A stretch of 41,937 nucleotides of DNA from a bacterium (GTDB lineage: Bacteria > Patescibacteriota > Minisyncoccia > Phycocordibacterales > UBA2100), in contig JAUSGQ010000027.1 of assembly GCA_030674455.1 (NCBI GenBank), forward strand, positions 82,786 to 124,722, written 5' to 3'. The position numbers and the translations under genes are program-made. Below are positions 16,485-26,003 of this stretch, one piece after another; position 1 is the stretch's first letter; every line of letters starts with the position of its first letter. The notes below the pieces were generated by a model that had not been told where the DNA came from, ran no database searches, and saw only the letters and a list, made by a program, of their open reading frames with translations.

Positions 16485-16607
16485 ATCCCGTTAGAAGTCG
16501 CGGAAGGTGCAACTGATGCGGAGGTCACATATACAATGCATACGCGTCGAATAATTAACAGCGATAATAGTAGGTCGGAAGCGCAAGCTTCCTACTTCTA
16601 ACGGGAT
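16485..16607 (+). promoter_or_regulatory. Structured atpB leader: 14 bp inverted repeat closing on the start codon
   Basis: ATCCCGTTAGAAGT (16485-16498) is perfectly complementary to ACTTCTAACGGGAT (16594-16607), whose last two bases are the A and T of the atpB ATG. Inside is a GGAAGC-GCAA-GCTTCC GNRA-type hairpin (16577-16592). The leader could mask the start codon. The same outline, with terminal inverted repeats of a 123 bp segment, also fits a small inserted element. An 11-codon frame ATGGATCCCG.. starts at 16481 in the left arm. Confidence 0.65.
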
Positions 16608-17346
16608 GGAACCATCGGGCATTCATGTCGCGCTTGCGCCGGAAGTAATCGGTAACTTATGGGGGCTTCCCATCACCAACACTCTGCTCATGAGCTGGGC
16701 GGTGATTATTGTGCTCGGAACTCTGGCGTATTTTATGGGGAGGAATGTCAAACTGATACCGAGCCGTTTTCAGACTCTTCTTGAAGGACTTTTCAGCTTC
16801 GTCTACGATTACATCTCGGAAACGCTTGAAAGCAGGGACATGGCGAGAAAATTCTTTCCTCTTCTTCTCACGATATTTCTCTTTGTATTTACTGCTAACA
16901 TGCTGGAATTTACGCCCGGCATCGGAAGCGTTGGCATATATCACGGCGAGGAATTTCTGCCGCTTTTTAGAAGCGCCAACACTGATCTGAACGCGACGCT
17001 CGCGCTGGCGATAATCTCTTTTTTCGTGATTGAAGTAACCGGCATCCTTGCTATCGGATTTTTGAAATACTCGCAGAAATTCTTTAATTTTCATTCAGGG
17101 ATGGGATTTGCCGTCGGCATTATTGAATTCTTTTCAGAATTGGCGCGGCTCGTTTCGTTCTCGTTCCGTCTCTTCGGAAATATTTTTGCGGGCGAAGTGC
17201 TCATTCTCGTCGTGAGTTTCTTCGTGCCGTATTTCTTGCCGGTGCCACTCATGCTGTTCGAGGTATTCGTCGGATTTATTCAGGCCGCGATTTTCGCGCT
17301 GCTGACCCTCTTCTTTATTAAGATCGCTATAATGGAACCGCACTAG
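16606..17346 (+). CDS. atpB: ATP synthase F0 subunit a
   Basis: Subunit a (246 residues) forms the ion half-channels beside the c-ring. Five to six membrane helices are visible. The essential stator Arg is in SFSFRLFGNIFAGEVL, and the C-terminal helix FVGFIQAAIFALLTLFFI matches the family. It is the first gene of the operon. The start ATG has no good Shine-Dalgarno sequence and lies at the foot of the leader inverted repeat. Confidence 0.95.
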   Translation: MEPSGIHVALAPEVIGNLWGLPITNTLLMSWAVIIVLGTLAYFMGRNVKLIPSRFQTLLEGLFSFVYDYISETLESRDMARKFFPLLLTIFLFVFTANMLEFTPGIGSVGIYHGEEFLPLFRSANTDLNATLALAIISFFVIEVTGILAIGFLKYSQKFFNFHSGMGFAVGIIEFFSELARLVSFSFRLFGNIFAGEVLILVVSFFVPYFLPVPLMLFEVFVGFIQAAIFALLTLFFIKIAIMEPH

Positions 17347-17427
17347 GAAAAGGTATCTGGTATTTTCTATGAAGTTTGTGGTATAAATACCGGAGAAGTC
17401 AAAAAATTATTATTAATTATTAATTAG

Positions 17428-17662
<235 letters not shown>

Positions 17663-17664
<2 letters not shown>

Positions 17665-17782
17665 TATAACTTTGAGCGAAGCGAATTAGTTATACTTAAC
17701 CCAGCACCTTCGTTTCTTTATGAAACAAAAGTGCGGGGTCTAAGAATTTCTAGCTTCGCAAGCTCGTCAAGAAATTCTAAGA
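17663..17782 (+). promoter_or_regulatory. Three hairpins between atpE and atpF; the last closes on the atpF start codon
   Basis: The hairpins are AGTATAACT/AGTTATACT (17663-17696, starting in the atpE stop), a GTTTC-TTTAT-GAAAC hairpin near 17710-17735, and TCTAAGAATTTCT (17739-17751) paired with AGAAATTCTAAGA (17770-17782) with one mismatch. The right arm of the third ends with the A of the atpF ATG. The context NTTCTAA-(0-4 nt)-ATGGAACCA is shared with atpB. They may set subunit stoichiometry by limiting atpF translation or by stabilising the atpE message. Confidence 0.6.
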
Positions 17783-18225
17783 TGGAACCACTTCTTTCAG
17801 TCTTCGGCGTCAAATGGCAGCTCCTGCTCGCGCAGGGAATCAACTTCGCCCTGCTTTTGGCGATATTGAGTTATTTTCTCTACAAGCCGGTTTTGCGGAT
17901 GATTGACGAGCGTCGCGCTAAAATCGAAGAGGGTGTTCGCACCGCGGAAGCGGCGGCCGTTAAGCTGGCGGAAGCGCAAAAGAAAGGCGATGGAATTGTC
18001 GGAGATGCTTCGCGCGAAGCGGAGACTCTTGTAAAAACAGCTCGTTCGCGCGCCGAGGAGAAGGGAGCCGAAATTCTGAAATCAGCGGAAGCGCAGGCGC
18101 AAGGAGTGCTTGCGGATGCAGCTAGCCGCGCCGAAGAGGCGAAGCGCCTGGCAATCAAAGAAAGCGAAAAAGAAATTACACGGGCTGCGATGCTTGCCGC
18201 GGAGAAAATACTGCGCACGAAATAG
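17782..18225 (+). CDS. atpF: ATP synthase F0 subunit b
   Basis: I chose the ATG at 17782 (147 residues, MEPLLSVFGVKWQLLLAQ), not the GTG at 17731, which would translate through a hairpin. One N-terminal membrane helix (INFALLLAILSYFLYKPVL) is followed by a long Ala/Glu/Lys-rich stalk helix that forms the dimeric peripheral stalk. The length is close to the usual 155-160. The start is inside the intercistronic hairpin. Confidence 0.92.
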   Translation: MEPLLSVFGVKWQLLLAQGINFALLLAILSYFLYKPVLRMIDERRAKIEEGVRTAEAAAVKLAEAQKKGDGIVGDASREAETLVKTARSRAEEKGAEILKSAEAQAQGVLADAASRAEEAKRLAIKESEKEITRAAMLAAEKILRTK

Positions 18226-18241
18226 GCGAACAGGGAATAAT

Positions 18242-18631
18242 ATGGACAAAGCGTACGCAAAGGCATTGTGGGAAATCGTTGAAGGAGGAATGGCGCCGAA
18301 GGCCGCCGTGAAGCGTTTGTGCGAGGTGCTTGGCGCACGCGGGCGGCTCGGTTTATTGCCCAAAATTGCGCGGTCATTCTCAATCCTTTCCTCGCGAGAT
18401 AGGTCAAAAAATAGCGTTGTCCTGAAAGTCGCACGTTCCTCTGACGCCAAACACGCGCTTAAGGAAGCGGGAACATTTCTTAAAGACGCAGGCATTAAAC
18501 TCGGCGATGTGAGAACGGACGTTGAAGAGTCTCTGATAGGCGGATGGCGTCTTGAAGCAGGAGAGCTTTTACGTGATGCGAGTTATAAACGCAGATTACT
18601 GGATATTTACGAAAATGTTTCAGAAGAGTGA
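18242..18631 (+). CDS. atpH: ATP synthase F1 subunit delta (short)
   Basis: I chose the ATG at 18242 (MDKAYAKALWEIVEGG). The track's longer frame overlaps atpF. At 129 residues it is clearly shorter than the usual 170-180. The recognisable C-terminal block GGWRLEAGELLRDASYKRRLLDIYENV matches the delta/OSCP signature, while the N-terminal helical domain is reduced. The identity rests on this block and on the position between atpF and atpA. Confidence 0.8.
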   Translation: MDKAYAKALWEIVEGGMAPKAAVKRLCEVLGARGRLGLLPKIARSFSILSSRDRSKNSVVLKVARSSDAKHALKEAGTFLKDAGIKLGDVRTDVEESLIGGWRLEAGELLRDASYKRRLLDIYENVSEE

Positions 18632-18676
18632 ACTCGTGATACTATGTGTCATTCTTTTAAATAAAAGACCTAGAAT

Positions 18677-20245
18677 ATGGAACAATCGATAGTACAAAAG
18701 ATAGTGAACGAGATAGAGAAATATGCGCCAAACGCGGACGTGGAGCATGTGGGTCGCGTCACGTCGGTGGGCGACGGCGTTGTCTCAATCGACGGACTCT
18801 CCCGCGCTGTCATGGGTGAAATCATTCAATTTGAAGAAACTGCAGGGCGTTCACTCGCCAAAGGAATGCAATCGTCCGGCGCGCTTTATGGCCTGGTCTT
18901 GAACCTCGAGGAAGATGGCGTGCGTGCGACTATTTTGGGCGATTCGGCGCGCGTGAGCGAAGGGATGACGATAAAGTCCACCGGACGAATTCTTTCCGTG
19001 CCGTCGGGAGACGAACTTTTGGGGCGCGTTGTGAGCGCTCTGGGGGAGCCCCTAGACGGCAAAGGCCAATTTTCAAAGACAACGATGATGCCCGTTGAGA
19101 GGGATTCTTACGGGGTCATAGACAGAAAATCGGTTTCCGTTCCTTTGCAGACCGGCATCAAAGCCATCGACGCGATGATTCCGATAGGCCGCGGACAGCG
19201 CGAGCTCATAATCGGCGACCGCTCGACGGGAAAAACCACCATTGCTATAGACACGATAATCAACCAGAAATACGAACCCGCGGAGAAGCGGCCGATTTGT
19301 ATTTATGTGGCTATCGGGCAAAAGGAATCCAAGACCGCCCGCATCGTAGCCCAGCTTGCAGAAGCGGGAGCGCTGCCATACACAATCATCGTTGACGCTC
19401 CGGCTTCTGCTCCGGCGGCTCTGCAATTCCTCGCACCATACGCGGGCGTCGCGATGGGCGAATACTTTATGGACAAAGGCCGCGACGTTCTCGTAATCTA
19501 TGACGACCTTTCAAAACAGGCGACAGCGTACCGCCAGCTCTCACTCTTGCTGCGCCGACCGCCGGGCCGCGAAGCGTATCCGGGCGACATTTTCTATTTG
19601 CACTCTCGTTTGCTCGAAAGAGCCGCTCGCCTCAGCGAGAATAAGGGCGGCGGTTCGATTACCGCGCTTCCCATCATTGAAACGCAGGACGGCGATGTCG
19701 CGGCGTACATTCCGACGAACGTGATTTCGATTACCGACGGCCAGATATTCTTGGATTCCTCTCTCTTCAACAAAGGCAACCGCCCGGCAATCGACGTCGG
19801 TATTTCCGTCTCCCGCGTTGGTTCATCCGCACAGACAAAAGCGATGAAATCAGTAGCGGGAACGCTGCGCTTGGGCCTCGCGCAATTCCGCGAACTCGAA
19901 GCATTCATGCAATTTGCGCAAGATTTGGACAAAACGACAGCCGATAGAATCGAAACAGGCCGTAGAATGGTAGAGGTGATGAAGCAGAAGAATGGAGCGC
20001 CGATTCCGGTTGAAAAACAGGTCGTTGTTCTTTACGCGACCGACAAGAAATTCTTTGCCGACGTTGCGATTGCGCGCGTGAGCGAAGTTGAATCGCTCTT
20101 GCTTGAATTCGTTGATGGACAATACTCCAAAGAACTTGCGGAGATAAAAAAGACCGGCGTCATTTCGGATGAGCTGAAAACGAAATTAGACCGCGCACTT
20201 GAGGAATTCCGTCTTGCTCACAGGGAATTGTTTGCTAAGTCTTGA
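18677..20245 (+). CDS. atpA: ATP synthase F1 subunit alpha
   Basis: A 522-residue non-catalytic nucleotide-binding subunit. The P-loop is GDRSTGKT (about residues 180-187), the Arg finger lies in the [10 protein letters not shown] block, and [32 protein letters not shown] is typical. The start ATG lies 45 nt after atpH. The stop overlaps a TTG, and the following unknown gene begins at 20248. Confidence 0.96.
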   Translation: MEQSIVQKIVNEIEKYAPNADVEHVGRVTSVGDGVVSIDGLSRAVMGEIIQFEETAGRSLAKGMQSSGALYGLVLNLEEDGVRATILGDSARVSEGMTIKSTGRILSVPSGDELLGRVVSALGEPLDGKGQFSKTTMMPVERDSYGVIDRKSVSVPLQTGIKAIDAMIPIGRGQRELIIGDRSTGKTTIAIDTIINQKYEPAEKRPICIYVAIGQKESKTARIVAQLAEAGALPYTIIVDAPASAPAALQFLAPYAGVAMGEYFMDKGRDVLVIYDDLSKQATAYRQLSLLLRRPPGREAYPGDIFYLHSRLLERAARLSENKGGGSITALPIIETQDGDVAAYIPTNVISITDGQIFLDSSLFNKGNRPAIDVGISVSRVGSSAQTKAMKSVAGTLRLGLAQFRELEAFMQFAQDLDKTTADRIETGRRMVEVMKQKNGAPIPVEKQVVVLYATDKKFFADVAIARVSEVESLLLEFVDGQYSKELAEIKKTGVISDELKTKLDRALEEFRLAHRELFAKS

Positions 20246-20247
20246 CT

Positions 20248-20616
20248 ATGTTTGAAGGAATCAAAGAGGCTTTCGATACCAGATTCAGATCGGCCGTTGC
20301 CGCTTACGAATCAGAACTTAGGAAGCGTTTGGCGAATGAGCAAGCTGCTCTTACTAATGCCAAGTTGCGTGGCGCTGCTGACTTTCTTACAAAGGAGGCG
20401 TTTCGAAGTGGCGATATTGAACAGATCAAATCCGCGCAGGATATAGCCCAAGAAGCAGGTAAGGTATTGGATACTGATGAACGCAGCGTTGAAGAAATTC
20501 AGCAGGCCATTAAGCTAATGACCCTTATTCTCGGAAACAAACAGCGAATTCGTGAGCTTGTTAGAGATAAGTTGGACGGTGAAAAAAGAAGACAACGTAA
20601 TGATAGTAAGAAATAG
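20248..20616 (+). CDS. Unknown coiled-coil-like protein inserted between atpA and atpG
   Basis: I chose the ATG at 20248, 2 nt after the atpA stop (122 residues). The protein starts MFEGIKEAFDTRFRSAV and is predicted almost all helical and highly charged, with a Lys/Arg-rich tail. No membrane segment is seen. I do not recognise a family, and no ATP synthase subunit normally sits here. The spacing to atpG is 2 nt, so it is translated as part of the operon. It could be an assembly or regulatory factor, or a passenger gene. Confidence 0.65.
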   Translation: MFEGIKEAFDTRFRSAVAAYESELRKRLANEQAALTNAKLRGAADFLTKEAFRSGDIEQIKSAQDIAQEAGKVLDTDERSVEEIQQAIKLMTLILGNKQRIRELVRDKLDGEKRRQRNDSKK

Positions 20617-20618
20617 TT

Positions 20619-21539
20619 ATGGCCTCCCTAAAAAGTCTCAAAGTAAAAATCTATTCCTACAAGAAAACCGGCACCGTTACAAAAGCGATGCAGGCGGTTT
20701 CGGCGGTCAAGATGCGCAAGGCGCAGGAGCGCGCGCTTTCCGGCCGGGCATACGCGGCTACTTCGCTCTCAATTCTTCAGCGCCTCTCGGGAACTTCGGA
20801 TGTGAAGCGGCACGCGCTTTTGCAAACGAGAACGGGGAAGACATGTCTTGTCATCGTCACGAGCGATAAGGGACTCGCAGGTTCCTTGAATAGCGCCGTA
20901 ATACGCAAGGCTGAAGCCGAAATATTGAGGTTAAACCTCAAGAAAGAGGATGTCATCATCATTGGGGTTGGGCGTCGGGGAGCGGAATATTTTGCTTCTC
21001 GCGGCTACGACGTGAAATTAAAGTTTGAGAACATTGCCGACGGCGTTTCAGAGGATGAAATGCGCATGGTTACCGATAAGGTCTTGAACTGGCACGAAGA
21101 AGGTGAGGTCTCCGCATGCATTGTCGCGTACACCAATTTTATTTCTACGTTCGAGCAGGAGCCGGTTGTTCGCCAAATTGTCCCGATAGACCCGGAGATG
21201 TTCGCGCTTATGGTCGCCCGCATCAGGCCAGCTAAAGGAAAATATTCTCCTGTGCCAGCGGATGAAAAAGCTGTTGCGCCAAGCGTGTACACGATAGAAC
21301 CGGATGCGGACAGCGTCTTGCGGGTACTTCTTCCGAAATTATTGAACATCGCGGTATTTCACGCGCACATTGAATCGAAAGCATCCGAACATTCCGCGCG
21401 CATGGTGGCGATGAAGAGCGCGACGGACAAGGCAAACGAAATGGCGAGCTCTTTCACGCGCACGTTTAACAAGGTGCGCCAAGCGGCCATCACGCGCGAA
21501 GTCTCCGAAATTACAAGCGGCATGGAGGCGATGAAATAA
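20619..21539 (+). CDS. atpG: ATP synthase F1 subunit gamma
   Basis: A 306-residue central rotor subunit. The N-terminal helix LKSLKVKIYSYKKTGTVTKAMQAVSAVKMRKAQ and the C-terminal helix ATDKANEMASSFTRTFNKVRQAAITREVSEI are diagnostic; together they form the coiled-coil shaft. ITSDKGLAGSLNS-like VTSDKGLAGSLNS is present. It starts 2 nt after the unknown gene. Confidence 0.94.
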   Translation: MASLKSLKVKIYSYKKTGTVTKAMQAVSAVKMRKAQERALSGRAYAATSLSILQRLSGTSDVKRHALLQTRTGKTCLVIVTSDKGLAGSLNSAVIRKAEAEILRLNLKKEDVIIIGVGRRGAEYFASRGYDVKLKFENIADGVSEDEMRMVTDKVLNWHEEGEVSACIVAYTNFISTFEQEPVVRQIVPIDPEMFALMVARIRPAKGKYSPVPADEKAVAPSVYTIEPDADSVLRVLLPKLLNIAVFHAHIESKASEHSARMVAMKSATDKANEMASSFTRTFNKVRQAAITREVSEITSGMEAMK

Positions 21540-21578
21540 ATTAGCTTCTAGCGACTAGCTGCTAGCTTCTAGAAAAAA

Positions 21579-21998
21579 ATGAATACAACTCAAACACGGC
21601 CGGGCGTAGGGGTAGGAGTTTGTGTTCGGAAAGACGGCAAGGTGCTTATGGGCAAACGCAAGGGCGGGCTTATGCCCGGAACATGGGCTTTTCCGGGCGG
21701 GAAATTGGACATGAACGAGGAATTGGAAGCGTGCGCTGCTCGGGAAATAAGAGAAGAGACTGGAATAGAAATCGAAAACATCCGGTTCGCCGCTTTCACA
21801 AATGACATCGCCAAGGAGGCCGGGATGCATTACCTCACATTATTTTATGTTGCCGATTGGAAAGCCGGTGAGCCGCAGGTGTTAGAGCCGGATAAATGCG
21901 AGGAGTGGAAGTGGTCTAATTGGAACGAGCTACCGCAACCGTTATTTATCTCCACTAGAAATTTAATAGATAGCGGGTATAATCCTTTTAAGATATGA
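21579..21998 (+). CDS. Nudix hydrolase inside the atp operon
   Basis: The 139-residue protein has a complete Nudix box at about 41-63 (GKLDMNEELEACAAREIREE, TGIE). The WAFPGGKL and GVCVRKDGKVLMGKRKG features resemble NUDT15/MutT-type nucleotide pyrophosphatases. It interrupts the usual atpG-atpD order. A repetitive CTAGC-rich stretch (21541-21571) lies just before the start, and the next gene overlaps its stop by 4 nt (ATGA). Housekeeping of nucleotides is likely; a link to ATP synthesis is not shown. Confidence 0.85.
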   Translation: MNTTQTRPGVGVGVCVRKDGKVLMGKRKGGLMPGTWAFPGGKLDMNEELEACAAREIREETGIEIENIRFAAFTNDIAKEAGMHYLTLFYVADWKAGEPQVLEPDKCEEWKWSNWNELPQPLFISTRNLIDSGYNPFKI

Positions 21999-22396
21999 AC
22001 ACCGTCGCCAGATCAGTGATATATATTTTGGCTGTGATATGTGGCGATGCAATCGCTATTTATTTCTTCCCAGATCTTGCAGACCCCAGTCGGTGGATTA
22101 TAGATATATTTCTAATAATAGTATTGGAATTACTTATTTTCCCTAACAATTCCTTGTTTAAGCGCATTTTCTCCGGCAATATCTCCAATGTAAAGATGTC
22201 TGGAATAGGACAGATGTCCATTACACCGGTCATGGGAATTTCTGTGGTCGCCGCAATTCTATCGGGAGTGATAATTCAGATTAATCTTTTTCCAGAAATC
22301 GCTAATCTTCCAGGACTATTGGGCAATTTGGGCGCTCTCGCACTTCCTTTGGTGTTTTTGAGTGTCGTTCTAACTTATTATCAAAAGAAACAATAG
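21995..22396 (+). CDS. Unknown integral membrane protein inside the atp operon
   Basis: The 133-residue protein has about four hydrophobic segments (VIYILAVICGDAIAIYFF; WIIDIFLIIVLELLIF; ISVVAAILSGVIIQI; LALPLVFLSVVLTYY). I do not recognise a family. Its start overlaps the Nudix stop (ATGA) and atpD starts 3 nt after its stop, so it is tightly coupled. AtpI, the small c-ring assembly protein, is not seen elsewhere in the operon, but the resemblance here is only in being a small membrane protein. Confidence 0.7.
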   Translation: MNTVARSVIYILAVICGDAIAIYFFPDLADPSRWIIDIFLIIVLELLIFPNNSLFKRIFSGNISNVKMSGIGQMSITPVMGISVVAAILSGVIIQINLFPEIANLPGLLGNLGALALPLVFLSVVLTYYQKKQ

Positions 22397-23767
<1,371 letters not shown>

Positions 23768-23769
23768 GT

Positions 23770-23868
23770 CCCAATCTGCAAATGATGCGAATGCTACGAA
23801 TGGCTACGAATATACGAGATTGCTCATTTGTAGTTATTTGTAGATTGGAATAAATTCGTAGATTGGAA
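23770..23868. repeat. Degenerate repeat element upstream of atpC
   Basis: The element opens CCCAATCTGCAAAT and ends with two copies of TTGTAGATTGG/TCGTAGATTGG. TACGAAT words and their complements inside make a long imperfect stem. It is related to the element after atpC and to one copy at 12011. Confidence 0.7.
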
Positions 23869-23875
23869 CACATAT

Positions 23876-24124
23876 ATGAGCGAAAAGACTTTTCATCTCA
23901 TCATCTCAAGCGTGGGCGAGACGCATTTTGACGGCGAGGCAGTTTCGGCGACTGTGCCCGGCTCGGAGGGAGAGCTTACCGTGCTTGCGCATCATGAACC
24001 GTTCGTCACCGCTCTGCGAACCGGCTCCATTGTCGTGCGTCTTCCGGGCGGAGAAACAAAAAAATTTCCAAATTCAAACGGCATTCTTGAATTTTCCGGC
24101 AACAAGGCAGTCGTACTACTGTAG
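23876..24124 (+). CDS. atpC: ATP synthase F1 subunit epsilon, beta-sandwich domain only
   Basis: The 82-residue protein starts MSEKTFHLIISSVGETHFDGEAVS and contains VPGSEGELTVLAHHEPFVTAL, the classic epsilon N-terminal domain. The C-terminal two-helix domain of about 50 residues, which inhibits ATP hydrolysis in many bacteria, is absent: the frame stops after NKAVVLL. This is the last gene of the operon. Repeat elements lie directly before and after it. Confidence 0.9.
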   Translation: MSEKTFHLIISSVGETHFDGEAVSATVPGSEGELTVLAHHEPFVTALRTGSIVVRLPGGETKKFPNSNGILEFSGNKAVVLL

Positions 24125-24127
24125 AGT

Positions 24128-24223
24128 CCCAATCTGCAAATACATCCCAATCTACAAATATCTACGAATAAGGGATTCTTACATTTGTAGACATTCGTAG
24201 CATTCGTATCATTTGCAGATTGG
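24128..24223. repeat. Degenerate repeat element downstream of atpC
   Basis: CCCAATCTGCAAAT (24128-24141) pairs with ATTTGCAGATTGG (24211-24223), with TCTACAAAT/ATTTGTAGA and ACGAAT/ATTCGT words nested inside. This forms a long imperfect hairpin that could end the atp transcript. It is the same family as the element at 23770. Confidence 0.7.
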
Positions 24224-24228
24224 AACTT

Positions 24229-24552
24229 ATGAAAAGATTTCAGAGGAAAATAGAAGATTTTACATGCGAACATTGTGGTGAAAAGATTATAGGCGATGGT
24301 TACACCAACCATTGCCCGCATTGTCTCTGGAGCAAGCATGTCGACGTAAATCCGGGCGACAGAGGAAGTGCATGCGGCGGCATGATGAAGCCGGTGCGTA
24401 TTGAAGGCACGGTTGCCGCATATTTCATCATTCATAAATGCATTAAATGCGGAGTTGAGCGCCGGAACATCTTTGGTAAGAAAGACAGTATTGAAGCGAT
24501 GCTTGATATTGCAAAAAATTCTGCTGACGAAATTGCGAAACGAGCGACATGA
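24229..24552 (+). CDS. RNHCP domain protein (zinc-binding)
   Basis: I chose the ATG at 24229 (107 residues); the track start at 24220 is a TTG inside the repeat element. The order FTCEHCGEKI, then GYTNHCPHCLWSKHVDVNPGDRGSACGG and IHKCIKCGVERRN, is the RNHCP domain. Paired CxxC motifs (CEHC, CPHC, CIKC) probably bind zinc. The function is unknown; it may be nucleic-acid related. Confidence 0.88.
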   Translation: MKRFQRKIEDFTCEHCGEKIIGDGYTNHCPHCLWSKHVDVNPGDRGSACGGMMKPVRIEGTVAAYFIIHKCIKCGVERRNIFGKKDSIEAMLDIAKNSADEIAKRAT

Positions 24553-24599
24553 AAAAATCGTTTGCGCGAAGGTGATGCTTATGCCATCATTATCTTTGT

Positions 24600-25229
24600 A
24601 TGGCAAATGGAAAAGGCGGGAATGGATTACGAGGCGGGCACGTGCCGTATGGCGACAGATATGGATATCAGACAAACGGAGAAACAATCTCGCACTATTA
24701 CGGTGATTTTGTGAGGGACCTGTTCCTCGGGGCTGCAGTAGTGATGCTTTTTGCATCGCCGTTTTATGCCGATTCCATCGAAGACCAATTCGCGTACGTT
24801 GTCATGGGCGCGCTCGTTCTCGTTTGCCTCGCTGCTCTCACGAACCCGTGGAAACGCTCGATAATGATTGCAAACGGAATAGCCTCCGGTGCCGGCATGT
24901 TTATTTACCAAATGTGGGCTCTCGGCGGCTACGGAACGATCAGCCCCATCGCTTTCGTTCTGCGGGAAGCCATTTCCATAATCTTTATATTCGCCCTTTA
25001 CTTCAGTATGAAAACCATTCGTGCAATGTTTTTGCATCAGATAGGGAAGCGTGCTTCGCCAGACGAGTTTAGAGATGCCGAAGATATAGCCAGAGTATCG
25101 AGCGACTCGGAAATCGCAGAGCCTGAAGACACGGTATCGAAATTAAAGCATGCGTTCGACGAGGGGCAAATCGATGATGACGACGAAACGCCCCCGCATC
25201 GGCCCACATTCTGGGAAAAAACCGGCTAG
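24600..25229 (+). CDS. Hypothetical membrane protein with an acidic tail
   Basis: The 209-residue protein has a Gly/Tyr-rich N-terminus (GGNGLRGGHVPYGDRYGYQ), four hydrophobic helices between about residues 38 and 145, then a soluble acidic C-terminus (DEGQIDDDDETPPHRP). I do not recognise a family. It lies 47 nt after the RNHCP gene. Confidence 0.7.
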   Translation: MANGKGGNGLRGGHVPYGDRYGYQTNGETISHYYGDFVRDLFLGAAVVMLFASPFYADSIEDQFAYVVMGALVLVCLAALTNPWKRSIMIANGIASGAGMFIYQMWALGGYGTISPIAFVLREAISIIFIFALYFSMKTIRAMFLHQIGKRASPDEFRDAEDIARVSSDSEIAEPEDTVSKLKHAFDEGQIDDDDETPPHRPTFWEKTG

Positions 25230-25244
25230 TATGCCTAAAAACCC

Positions 25245-25288
25245 CACGATATCTACTCCAAGGGTAGTCCTTGGAGTAGATAATCGTG
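25245..25288. repeat. REP palindrome upstream of the transposase
   Basis: CACGAT..CTACTCCAAGG-GTAGT-CCTTGGAGTAG..ATCGTG is a long hairpin whose core CCAAGG-GTAGT-CCTTGG recurs inside and after the transposase gene. It ends 13 bp before the transposase start. Confidence 0.85.
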
Positions 25289-25301
25289 TATTATAAAAGC
25301 G

Positions 25302-25973
25302 ATGCAAAGAAAATTTGACTTTGAGGTAGGTGAGTGCTACCACATTTTCAATCGAGGGGTAGAAAAACGGGCAATATTCCAGCAAGACAGTGACTGGGTT
25401 CGATTTCAGGATTTGTTATATCTCGCAAACGGAGATAAGCCGCTGATATTCAAACTGTTCCAAGGACTACCCTTGGAACAGGAGAGAGGGAACATGCATG
25501 CGAGCATTATTGCTTACTCGCTTATGCCGAATCATTTTCACATGATTGGACGGGAGGATAAAGAAGCTGGACTTAGTAGGTTGATGGGTAAACTATCAAC
25601 ATCGTACTCCATGTATTTCAATGTGAAGTATGAAAGAAGCGGGCATCTATTATGTCACCCCTTCCGCGCGCGGCACATAGACAGCGACGACTATTTGCGT
25701 TGGGTGTTATCGTATGTGCATCTGAATCCGCTCGATATCATGGATCCAGGATGGTTGAAGAGGGGGAGCATTGACTGCAACAAGGCCGTGAAATTTCTTC
25801 AATCCTTCGCGTTCTCAAGTTATCCCGATTATTTTCTCGAGGAACGAAAAGTTACGAAAATCATTAATAAAAGTGCATTACCGATAGAAATAGATGAGTT
25901 AGAAAGTGTCGAGGAAATGCTAAAGGAGCTAAGGGATCCGCCGGAAAGCTCCCCACTAACATTCCAAGGGTAG
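25302..25973 (+). mobile_element. REP-associated tyrosine transposase (RAYT, Y1/HUH family)
   Basis: The 223-residue protein starts MQRKFDFEVGECYHIFNRG, typical of transposase_17/IS200-like proteins. The HUH motif is HFH (78-80) in LMPNHFHMI. The candidate nucleophile Tyr is at 102 or 105 in TSYSMYFN, followed by ERSGHLL and LSYVHLNP. RAYTs act on REP hairpins in the same genome. Here three palindromes of one family lie before, inside and at the stop of the gene. The internal copy encodes FQGLPLEQ. The gene appears intact. Confidence 0.88.
25455..25481. repeat. REP palindrome inside the transposase coding sequence
   Basis: CTGTTCCAAGG-ACTAC-CCTTGGAACAG: perfect 11 bp arms and the same 5 nt loop as the flanking copies in inverse orientation. 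It is in frame. Confidence 0.85.
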
Positions 25974-26003
25974 TCCTTGGAGTCCAAGGACTACCCTTGG
26001 AAT
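25961..26003. repeat. Double REP palindrome containing the transposase stop codon
   Basis: ATTCCAAGG-GTAGT-CCTTGG then AGT then CCAAGG-ACTAC-CCTTGGAAT: two head-to-head copies. The TAG stop of the transposase is in the GTAGT loop of the first copy. The rest of the gap to 26137 shows no gene. Confidence 0.85.

Noticed and set aside
22016-22396. Naming the atp-operon membrane protein AtpI
   Set aside because: The topology and position after atpG are unlike AtpI, and no sequence signature supports it.
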